Origin: Candidatus Dependentiae bacterium
GTDB taxonomy: Bacteria > Babelota > Babeliae > Babelales > UBA12411
Assembly: GCA_003511165.1 (NCBI GenBank)
Contig: DOJW01000004.1
Coordinates: 62,001 to 126,000 of the forward strand
Direction of reading: 5' to 3'
Length of the DNA: 64,000 bases
This document shows positions 9,372 to 16,630 of this stretch, in pieces (the stretch's first letter is position 1; each line of letters opens with the position of its first letter). The position numbers and the translations under genes are program-made. The notes below the pieces were generated by a model. The model was not told the DNA's origin, ran no database searches, and was given only the letters and a program-made list of their open reading frames with translations.

Positions 9372-11639
9372 TTAGATTTTTTTTGAAAAATCGCAGCCTT
9401 GAGTTGCACAACTTAATGTAACGTTACCTTCTTTATCTTTTTTGACCAAAAGATACAAGGCGCCACATTTTGGACATTTCTCTTCTTCAACTTCGCCAAA
9501 GATCGCAAATTTACATTTTGGATAGTTGCCACAACCCCAGAAAGATCCACCCTTCCATTTGCGCTTTAAAATTTTACCTTTGCACAAAGGACATGGGAAA
9601 CCTAGTGATTCTTGATGAATATACTTACATTCTGGATAACCAGGACATGTTAAAAATGGACCGTATTTTCCAAACTTTTGGATAAGATTTCGGCCGCACT
9701 GTGGACATTTTATATCAGACACAACTTCTTCTTGAGTTTGAACTAATTGCAAACTTCCATCCGTTGCATTTCTAATGAAATTGGAAGTAAAAGAACATTC
9801 AGGATATTTACTGCATCCCAAAAATTCTCCTGCTTTTCCAAATCGAATAACCAATTTGCTTTTGCATTTAGGACATTCAAGATCTGTTTCCACAGATTTT
9901 TTGGTAGCAGCTTCACCACCGAAAGTCTTTAAATCTTTGACAAAATTTTCATAGAAAATTTCTAAAACAATATCTCGCTCAATTTCACCTTGAGCTATTT
10001 TATCAAGATCTTCTTCCATTTTTGCTGTGAACTTAACATTCATAATATCTGGCAAATTTTCTACAAGCATTTTACTTACAGTCTTACCAAGCTCTGTAGG
10101 AACAAATCTTTTTTTATCTTTTGTTACATAATCTCTTTTTTGAATCGTAGAGAGAGTAGCCGCATATGTACTTGGTCGACCAATTCCAAGCTTCTCCATC
10201 TCTTTAACAAGCGAAGCTTCAGTATAACGAGCCGGCGGCTGGGTAAAATGTTGTTTTGGATCTATTTTGGAAAGATCTAGTGATTTATTTTTTTCGATTT
10301 CTTTTGGAATTTTTACAGATGTTTCATCTTTTTCTTCTTCATCATCTGCTTGATATACTTTTAAATAACCATCAAAAAGTAACGTCGAACCTGTAACTCT
10401 AAATAAATACTTTCCACCTTCGATTGAAACCTGGCGCTGCATATATTCTGCAGGAGTCATTTGTGAAGCGACAAAACGTTTCCAAATTAATTCATAAAGT
10501 TTTGCTTCAGCTGGCGGTAAATATTTTTTAACAAATTCAGGGGAAATGTTTATATCAACAGGACGAACAGCTTCGTGCGCATCTTGCGCTGCTTTTTTGG
10601 AATAAACATTTGGAGTTTTTGGTAAATAATCTTTTCCAAATTCTTCTTCAAGATATTCTCTTGCTGCCTTGATCGCAGTATCTGAAATTCGCAAGGAATC
10701 GGTACGCATATAAGTGATCAAAGCCTCTGGTTTGCTTGGATCAGAGAGAGGAATACCTTCATAAAGTTTTTGGGCTAATAACATAGTTTTATCAACAGAA
10801 AAACCAAGTAAATTAAAAGCAGCCTGCTGCAATGTACTAGTCATAAATGGAGGAAGCGGGCTTTTGGAACGCTTCTTTTCCGTAACATCCGTTACAACGT
10901 AACTTTGTTTTTTTAACTCTTCTAATATTTTATCAGCTTCAGCCTTACTGCTTACTTTGATATTTTTGTTACTAATCTTTACAAGTTCAGCCAAAATCGA
11001 AGCTTCTTTGGTCTGGAAAAGACCATGAATAGACCAATATTCTTCAGGCTTAAAACTAACAACTTTTTCTTCGCGATCGCAAATCAGATAAAGAGCAACA
11101 GACTGTACTCTTCCAGCAGATAAACCTTTTTTGATTTTTCTCCACAAAATTGGAGATACTTCATAACCAACAAGTCGGTCTAAAACTCTTCGAGCTTGCT
11201 GCGCATTTACCTTTTTGACATCTACAACTGATTTATTATTTATAGCTTCTAAAATTGCAGGTTTTGTTATTTCGTTGAATGTTATTCGATAAATTTTATC
11301 TTTGTCTTTGATAATTTTTTCGATTTCTTGCTCAACATGCCAAGATATTATTTCCCCTTCCCGATCAGGATCTGTTGCCAAATAAACCTCTTCTGCATTC
11401 TTTGCAAGTCTATTAATATCATTAATAACTTTTTCTTTATCTTTGATAGTTTCATATTCAATATCAAATACAAAATGATCTTTTTTCTTTTTTATATCTA
11501 TTCCAAGTGACTTTGGTGGCAAATCTTTGATATGACCGAAAGTGGATGTAATAGCAAAATCATCTCCCAAAAACTTGGAGATTGTTTTAATTTTGGCGGG
11601 AGACTCAACTATTAATAATTTTTGACCTTTTCTTGCCAT
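9372..11639 (-). CDS. topA: DNA topoisomerase I (type IA)
   Basis: TopA relaxes negative supercoils through a covalent tyrosyl-DNA intermediate. The 755-residue protein has the N-terminal TOPRIM domain (LLIVESPAKIKTI, then the acidic DPDREGE). It carries the GYEVSPILWRKI and LSAGRVQS segments and the active-site Tyr310 in ITYMRTDSLRIS. The C-terminus has four consecutive Cys4 zinc ribbons (three CPxC...CxxYPxC type and a final CPKCG...CATQGC). I chose the ATG at 11639, giving MARKGQK before the conserved VESPAK. A GTG at 11696 would add 19 poorly conserved residues. The ribosome site is weak (GATAAGA). The gene converges with the HAD gene; no hairpin terminator is obvious between them. Confidence 0.97.
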   Translation of the reverse strand: MARKGQKLLIVESPAKIKTISKFLGDDFAITSTFGHIKDLPPKSLGIDIKKKKDHFVFDIEYETIKDKEKVINDINRLAKNAEEVYLATDPDREGEIISWHVEQEIEKIIKDKDKIYRITFNEITKPAILEAINNKSVVDVKKVNAQQARRVLDRLVGYEVSPILWRKIKKGLSAGRVQSVALYLICDREEKVVSFKPEEYWSIHGLFQTKEASILAELVKISNKNIKVSSKAEADKILEELKKQSYVVTDVTEKKRSKSPLPPFMTSTLQQAAFNLLGFSVDKTMLLAQKLYEGIPLSDPSKPEALITYMRTDSLRISDTAIKAAREYLEEEFGKDYLPKTPNVYSKKAAQDAHEAVRPVDINISPEFVKKYLPPAEAKLYELIWKRFVASQMTPAEYMQRQVSIEGGKYLFRVTGSTLLFDGYLKVYQADDEEEKDETSVKIPKEIEKNKSLDLSKIDPKQHFTQPPARYTEASLVKEMEKLGIGRPSTYAATLSTIQKRDYVTKDKKRFVPTELGKTVSKMLVENLPDIMNVKFTAKMEEDLDKIAQGEIERDIVLEIFYENFVKDLKTFGGEAATKKSVETDLECPKCKSKLVIRFGKAGEFLGCSKYPECSFTSNFIRNATDGSLQLVQTQEEVVSDIKCPQCGRNLIQKFGKYGPFLTCPGYPECKYIHQESLGFPCPLCKGKILKRKWKGGSFWGCGNYPKCKFAIFGEVEEEKCPKCGALYLLVKKDKEGNVTLSCATQGCDFSKKI

Positions 11640-11974
11640 ATTCTTATCTATTTTTCGTTTTTTAATACCTAAATTTAAACACTTAATATTATTCACTTGT
11701 AAAAAATATGTAAGTTATTACGCAACTTAACTAATTTCAGATTAATAATAATATTTTCTAAATGTCAAACAAAAATAATTAATTGCACTTTTTTACGCTT
11801 TTTCAAAATAAATTTCATAAATTCATCAATCAAAAAAGCAATGTTTTGATTTTTAATAAAAAAAATCCTAAGATGTTTAACAATAAGATTGATTTTCATA
11901 TGTTATCATCAAAAAATAAAATTTTAATTATTTGTTTACAAAGTTTTGGTAAACGTTAAGAGATTTTAATAATT
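11640..11974. other. AT-rich divergent intergenic region
   Basis: This stretch separates the divergent topA and the membrane-protein gene at 11975. It is very AT-rich. If the upstream GTG of topA is used, the first 57 bases are coding. I see no RNA gene, no repeat and no convincing promoter pair beyond generic AT-rich -10-like sequences, and no additional gene. Confidence 0.6.
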
Positions 11975-12772
11975 ATGGATAATTTAAATTCAGTAACCTC
12001 TTGTTTTAAAAATTCTTTTGAATTTTATAAATGGTCAGATTTAAAAATTAGCTTACTAATCACAATAAATTCTTTCGTAAAATCATGGCAAACCTTGCTA
12101 AAAAACTTCCAAAGCCTTTATCTTTTTTTAATTTTTTTGTACTCAATTGAATATATAAAAGATGTTTTCAAAATTAACTTAAATCTATTTTTCAAATTTT
12201 TCATACTTTTTATCCCCAGCATTTTCTTTTTCTTTCTCATTCTTCTTCTGTCAAGACCATCCGTTAACATTAAAGACAATTCTTATTTGGTAAAAAATTT
12301 AAAAAAATTTCCAAGTTTTTGTTTAAATATAATTTTAATCGCATTTATGTTTGTCCCACATTTGATTAGAAATTATTTATGTTGCTCTTTTTTAAGACTG
12401 TTTATCTTTGCCCTTTTTGTTATTTTAGCACCATTAATTATCACAGCATCTCTATTTCAACTTGATTCGGATGGCAACTTTGGAAACATTTTTACCTCAA
12501 TAATAAATTCTTTTAAAATGGTCTTTTATTATTATCCTTTATTTTTTTCTATCGGATTAATTGGATTATTTGGATATGGCTTTTTTAAAACAATCCAACT
12601 ACCAACAATAATTTTCAAAAAATCTCCTTACATCATTAATATTTTAACCAATTTTGTTTTGGGTAGCTTAGAATTCATTATTCTATCTGCTGCGTCGATA
12701 ATATTTATTTCCCTGATAACAACCTTTTATCTCAAAATCAAACACGCTAATCACAAATTATTTTTCAAATGA
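11975..12772 (+). CDS. multi-pass inner-membrane protein of unknown function
   Basis: A 265-residue, Phe/Leu/Ile-rich protein with about six predicted membrane segments (roughly residues 48-62, 66-90, 113-128, 137-160, 180-205 and 230-255). I recognise no family signature. Its stop overlaps the plsC start as ATGA (12769-12772). The two are therefore almost certainly co-translated, which hints at a role in membrane or lipid metabolism. That is inference from position alone. It is transcribed divergently from topA. Confidence 0.7.
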   Translation: MDNLNSVTSCFKNSFEFYKWSDLKISLLITINSFVKSWQTLLKNFQSLYLFLIFLYSIEYIKDVFKINLNLFFKFFILFIPSIFFFFLILLLSRPSVNIKDNSYLVKNLKKFPSFCLNIILIAFMFVPHLIRNYLCCSFLRLFIFALFVILAPLIITASLFQLDSDGNFGNIFTSIINSFKMVFYYYPLFFSIGLIGLFGYGFFKTIQLPTIIFKKSPYIINILTNFVLGSLEFIILSAASIIFISLITTFYLKIKHANHKLFFK

Positions 12773-13500
12773 TAAAAACATACAAAACAATAAGAACATA
12801 CATTTTCTGGTTCATCGTAACTTCATTTTATTTGCCATTATGCTTACTCATCTCCTATCTTCCCGAAAATAAAAGACACAAAAAACTTTATTTTTTCTTC
12901 ACTAATCAATGGAACAGCCTTTTAGTCTTTTTTGCATTTTTAGTAGTAAAAATAAAAAAAGAAAAAGAAGATCTTCCAGATTTTTATAAACACCCTGCCA
13001 TTTTTGTGATGAACCACGCTTCCGCTTTAGATATTCCATTAGCAGAATATGTAGTTGGAAAACATCCACATATTTGGATCAGCAAACAATCTTATGCAAA
13101 AATTCCACTTTTTGGAAAACTTTTACAAAGAATGCACGCTCTTATAAATAAAGAAAATCCAAAACAATCAACACAAGCTCTAATTAGGGCCTACAAGCTC
13201 GCTCAAAAATACAATTTAAGTGTCTTACTTTTTCCAGAGGGAACAAGATCCACTGATGGCAAATTAGGAGAATTTTTGGGAGGCTTTTACTTGCTTGCAA
13301 AAAAATTAAACCGTCCCGTAATCCCTGTAGCTATTTTGGGTGCAAATGAAATTATGAAAAAAAATAGCCTTCTTTTAGATCCACGAGCAAGCGATATTAA
13401 AATAACTATAGGAACTCCAATTTTTGTGAAAGAAAATGAAACAGAAGAAGAATTTAGTAACAAAATTCGTAGCTGGTTTAACAAACATATACAAAAGTAA
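12769..13500 (+). CDS. plsC: 1-acyl-sn-glycerol-3-phosphate acyltransferase (PlsC-like)
   Basis: This enzyme esterifies lysophosphatidate to phosphatidate, the second acylation in phospholipid synthesis. The 243-residue product has an N-terminal hydrophobic region. It carries the acyltransferase catalytic motif NHASALD (His83, Asp88), the substrate-binding FPEGTRS at about 154-160 and the VIPVAI block near residue 184. The start overlaps the upstream membrane gene by four bases (ATGA). Its 3' end overlaps the next open frame by 65 bases. The family also includes ornithine-lipid and lyso-lipid acyltransferases, so the exact acceptor is not certain. Confidence 0.92.
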   Translation: MIKTYKTIRTYIFWFIVTSFYLPLCLLISYLPENKRHKKLYFFFTNQWNSLLVFFAFLVVKIKKEKEDLPDFYKHPAIFVMNHASALDIPLAEYVVGKHPHIWISKQSYAKIPLFGKLLQRMHALINKENPKQSTQALIRAYKLAQKYNLSVLLFPEGTRSTDGKLGEFLGGFYLLAKKLNRPVIPVAILGANEIMKKNSLLLDPRASDIKITIGTPIFVKENETEEEFSNKIRSWFNKHIQK

Positions 13501-13828
13501 AATCGTTAAACTTTCCCTACTTTTATCCTTTATTATTTCAACACCTTGCACGTGTGAAATATGGTATAAAAAAGCAGGATTATCTTATTTTTTTCACTTT
13601 CCAATTTTTTATTTTCAAATAATTTTATTGGTTTTATGGTTTTTTGCATTTTTCTATTTAAAACATATTTTGAAAAAGAAAAAAAAAGCTTTATTTACAA
13701 TGCTTTTTCTACTTATGACAATTGTTGGAATAATTATCGCTGTAAGACAAGTAAAAATTTTAAAACAACAAAGAGTTTTAGAGCAAAATCAAATTTTGTC
13801 ATCTTTAATAAATTGCTCAATTAAATAA
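13436..13828 (+). CDS. small membrane protein, overlapping the plsC 3' end
   Basis: A 130-residue product with three hydrophobic segments (about residues 25-38, 55-75 and 84-101) separated by Lys-rich loops (LKHILKKKKKALF), as expected for an inner-membrane protein. I recognise no family. The only ATG lies 65 bases inside plsC with a weak ribosome site (GTGAAAGAAA), and no standard start codon follows close after the plsC stop. Either the overlap is real and expression is coupled, or the protein starts at an unusual codon. The membrane-like composition and a free-standing reading frame of more than 300 bases after plsC support a real gene. Confidence 0.5.
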   Translation: MKQKKNLVTKFVAGLTNIYKSKIVKLSLLLSFIISTPCTCEIWYKKAGLSYFFHFPIFYFQIILLVLWFFAFFYLKHILKKKKKALFTMLFLLMTIVGIIIAVRQVKILKQQRVLEQNQILSSLINCSIK

Positions 13829-14007
13829 TTTTATTAAAAATCAAATAAAAATAAGAACTGTTTTAGCACAAATAAGATGAAAAACCTGCAAAATATTTCT
13901 TCTATGTGATTCATCTAATAAACTTAAAATAGTCAACAAGAATAAACATAGTGACAAAAGATCAATAATTGTATATAACCTTTATAACAAAAAAGCAAAG
14001 GAGAGAT

Positions 14008-14241
14008 ATGAAAAAAAATCTTATCAAAGCAGTTGCTTGTTTAACACTTTTAGGCGCATCTGCAGTTGTTTTTTCTGGATGCACAAAGAAAGAAAAAACA
14101 GTCGGTGGAGTACTTATAGGAGCAGCCGCTGGTGCCGGTATAGGAGCATTAGCCGGTGACGGTGTTGGCGCTGCAGTTGGAGCAGTAGCAGGCGGTACTG
14201 TAGGTGGAGTCGTAGGTAACTCCCTTGGAGATGATAAATAA
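14008..14241 (+). CDS. glycine-zipper lipoprotein
   Basis: A 77-residue lipoprotein with lipobox VFSGC (Cys25) followed by a Gly/Ala-rich stretch (31-74: VGGVLIGAAAGAGIGALAG and so on). This is the pattern of the glycine-zipper 2TM domain found in the rickettsial 17-kDa antigen family and other outer-membrane lipoproteins. It probably sits in the outer membrane, where the zipper can form a helical hairpin. The ATG at 14008 is preceded by AAAGGAGAG. A TTG at 13969 in the same frame lacks a ribosome site and would bury the signal peptide. The M23 peptidase gene follows 28 bases downstream, so the two may form an envelope operon. Confidence 0.85.
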   Translation: MKKNLIKAVACLTLLGASAVVFSGCTKKEKTVGGVLIGAAAGAGIGALAGDGVGAAVGAVAGGTVGGVVGNSLGDDK

Positions 14242-14269
14242 AAATAAAAACCTTTTAAAAAAAGGCTAA

Positions 14270-15058
14270 ATGATGAAAAACTCAGGGAGCTTAATTACCA
14301 AATGTTTTTTGATTTTATGTTGTACTTTGCAGATATCTTATCTAAAAGCATTTCACTCTCATCGATCACATAAAAAACATTCTACTATCACAAAAAAAAT
14401 TTCAAAAACAACAAAACATCGAAAACTAAAAGTTCGCTCCCTGAGAAAAAAATATTCAGCGCGGAAAACAAGCCTCAAATCTAAAGCTAATCCTAACGAC
14501 TTACTTATCTTAAATAAACATGCCGTAAGCGATATTTCTTTAAAAACCCCAAATACTTCTTCAAATATTCAACCTCTAGAAAATCAACAAAACCAAGCTT
14601 TAAATTCAATTACGATAAAAAATCCTGCAAAAATAACTTTTTCACGATTTGCTGAATATCTAAAAAGAAAACAAATATTCAACTGGCCTCTTAAAGGTAG
14701 ATATTACATTAGTAGTCCTTTCGGCAGCATGAGGGCTCGCGGCAGGGTGCACGCAGGCATAGATCTCGCAGCACCAAAATGGACTCCTGTTTTTGCATCT
14801 GCAAGAGGAGAAGTTGAAATTGCAGCAAAAGCAAATGCTTATGGAAACATGGTCCTTATCAAACATAATAAAAACTTCAAAAGTCGCTATGCTCATTTGC
14901 ACAAAATTCTTGTGAAACCTGGCGCGGTGGTAAAAAAAGGTGATTTAATAGCTTATGTTGGGAATACTGGATTTGTGATGGGCAGAAATGGAGATCACCT
15001 TCATTTTGAAGTTCTTTTTAAAAATCATCCAGTAAATCCAATAAAAATTCTATCTTAA
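14270..15058 (+). CDS. secreted M23-family (LytM/NlpD-like) endopeptidase
   Basis: The 262-residue protein has a signal peptide (about 1-27), a long basic and low-complexity linker rich in Lys, Ser and Thr (28-130), and a C-terminal peptidase domain. The domain carries the zinc motifs HAGID (His161, Asp165) and HLHFE (His243, His245), plus AHLHKILVKPGAVVKKGDLIAYVGNTG. All zinc ligands are present, so it should be an active peptidoglycan hydrolase rather than a degenerate EnvC/NlpD activator. Two ATG codons are adjacent (14270 and 14273), after AAAGG. The basic linker may bind cell-wall polymers or nucleic acid. Confidence 0.9.
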   Translation: MMKNSGSLITKCFLILCCTLQISYLKAFHSHRSHKKHSTITKKISKTTKHRKLKVRSLRKKYSARKTSLKSKANPNDLLILNKHAVSDISLKTPNTSSNIQPLENQQNQALNSITIKNPAKITFSRFAEYLKRKQIFNWPLKGRYYISSPFGSMRARGRVHAGIDLAAPKWTPVFASARGEVEIAAKANAYGNMVLIKHNKNFKSRYAHLHKILVKPGAVVKKGDLIAYVGNTGFVMGRNGDHLHFEVLFKNHPVNPIKILS

Positions 15059-15096
15059 TTTTTTAGAAAATTTTTGTATTAAAATTGGGGGGAATG

Positions 15097-15693
15097 ATGG
15101 ATACAAAAAATAAAAAAATATTAGAAGCAATCAAAATATTTTTAATGTCATTTATTTCTATAATTTTCTACTGCTACATAAGCAATTTTATCGTATCAAA
15201 GTTTTTTATCTTGGAAGCAATTACCAAAAAGAAACACTTCTTTTTTCCACTATTTCTACCAATTCCACCAATTTTTGCACCATTGCCATTATTTTTTTCT
15301 GGACAACATACGTTCAATACAGGATTACCTTTTAATAATTTAAGTATTGTCTTAACTAGTTTAATTTTGGGCTTGTTGATTGTATTAATTTGCAATATTG
15401 GAAAATGGCCTTCTTTAAACGCCAGATATCTAACCAAACCTCTTTTTTTAGTTCTTATTCCATCCATTGCTATAATTTTCAGTTTTGCTTTTTCAGTTAA
15501 TTATCTTTTAAAACATAAATTAGCTATTTTAGCCTCCAAACTGGCATCTGTTTTACCAGTAACGAGAAAAACCGTAAATGCTACCCTAGGTTCAATACTA
15601 CATAACAGTGCATACATAATTGGAATTTTTGCAATTTTACTGATAATTATTTACATAATTTTAAAAAGACGAAAATTAAACAAAACTAAATAA
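15097..15693 (+). CDS. membrane protein of unknown function
   Basis: A 198-residue protein with about four hydrophobic helices (near residues 13-40, 75-98, 112-135 and 172-190) and a Pro/Phe-rich loop (FFFPLFLPIPPIFAPLPLFF) after the first helix. I recognise no family. The start is one of two adjacent ATGs (15094 and 15097), placed just after a run GGGGGGA that serves as the ribosome site. An in-frame TTG at 15085 is less likely. The basic C-terminus (LKRRKLNKTK) should lie in the cytoplasm. Neighbours are the M23 peptidase upstream and sufC downstream. Confidence 0.6.
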   Translation: MDTKNKKILEAIKIFLMSFISIIFYCYISNFIVSKFFILEAITKKKHFFFPLFLPIPPIFAPLPLFFSGQHTFNTGLPFNNLSIVLTSLILGLLIVLICNIGKWPSLNARYLTKPLFLVLIPSIAIIFSFAFSVNYLLKHKLAILASKLASVLPVTRKTVNATLGSILHNSAYIIGIFAILLIIIYIILKRRKLNKTK

Positions 15694-15771
15694 ACAATTA
15701 CCTACTAATTTTTTATAAATTTATATATATTTTCTTCATGCAAAATGTTCTTAAATAAGAGGGAAAACCGG

Positions 15772-16503
15772 ATGAATTTGGGGCTAATTATAAAAGATTT
15801 AAATGTCTGCGTTGAAGATAAAAAAATTTTAAATGGAATTAATTTAGAAATTAAACCAGGCGAAATTCATACCATCATGGGTCCAAATGGAAGTGGCAAA
15901 AGTTCACTTGCATTCACGATCGCGGGAAGTCCTAAATATAAAATTGAAAAAGGATCTATAAAGTTTGCAAATCAAGAAATAAATAATCTATCTGCGGACA
16001 AACGTGCAAAACTTGGAATTTTACTCGCATTTCAAATGCCTTATGAGATAGAAGGCATTACCCTATTCGATTTTCTTTATACAATCTATAACAACATCAA
16101 TAAAGAAAAAAAAGTTGATCTAAAAACATTTAAAGAGCTTTTAGATATAAAATGCAAATCCCTCAAAATCAAAGAAGAGTTCTTAAACCGGCCTTTAAAT
16201 TTTGGATTTTCTGGCGGAGAAAAAAAAGTCGCGGAAATTTTGCAAATTTCACTGCTCAACCCAAAGTTAATTATTCTAGATGAGATAGACTCTGGACTCG
16301 ATGTCGATGCACTCAAAAATGTCTGTGAAAATCTTTTAAAAATCAAAAGTGAAAATCCATCCATTTCTTTTTTAATAATCACACATTATCCAAGAATTTT
16401 GCATTACCTTGATTGTCAATTTGTTCATGTAATGCAAAATGGCAAAATCATAAAAACCGCTGGAAAAGATTTGGCTTTCGAAATTGAAAAAGAAGGTTTT
16501 TAA
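15772..16503 (+). CDS. sufC: Fe-S cluster assembly ATPase SufC
   Basis: SufC is the ABC-type ATPase of the SufBCD scaffold that builds iron-sulfur clusters. The 243-residue protein has Walker A GPNGSGKS (37-44), the Q-loop in LAFQMPYEIEG, the signature FSGGEKK and Walker B LIILDEIDSGLD, ending in the D-loop typical of SufC. The phrase SGLDVDALK is also characteristic. The ATG at 15772 has GAGGG eight bases upstream; an ATG at 15745 is the alternative. sufB, sufD and sufS normally sit next to sufC, but none is adjacent here: the next gene is a secreted repeat protein. The partners must be elsewhere, or this copy serves another role. Confidence 0.88.
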   Translation: MNLGLIIKDLNVCVEDKKILNGINLEIKPGEIHTIMGPNGSGKSSLAFTIAGSPKYKIEKGSIKFANQEINNLSADKRAKLGILLAFQMPYEIEGITLFDFLYTIYNNINKEKKVDLKTFKELLDIKCKSLKIKEEFLNRPLNFGFSGGEKKVAEILQISLLNPKLIILDEIDSGLDVDALKNVCENLLKIKSENPSISFLIITHYPRILHYLDCQFVHVMQNGKIIKTAGKDLAFEIEKEGF

Positions 16504-16563
16504 AACTATTCAATCAAAAACTAAATTTTTTAAATCGCATACTTTTTCTTTTGCAGTAATTCA

Positions 16564-16593
16564 TTGACTTTTTTGCTCTCCCAAAAATAATCT
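16564..16593 (+). promoter_or_regulatory. candidate sigma-70-type promoter for the 927-residue protein gene
   Basis: TTGACT (16564-16569) and TAATCT (16588-16593) are separated by 18 bases, and the start codon lies 37 bases downstream. It was found by eye only, and in AT-rich DNA such matches can occur by chance. Confidence 0.4.
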
Positions 16594-16630
16594 AAAACAT
16601 CTTGTATTTTATAAAATTGGGAGAGATTAG

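Noticed and set aside
9357..9400. Hairpin GATTTTT/AAAAATC between the HAD gene and topA
   Set aside because: It is AT-only and overlaps the topA 3' coding end. It is too weak to call a terminator.
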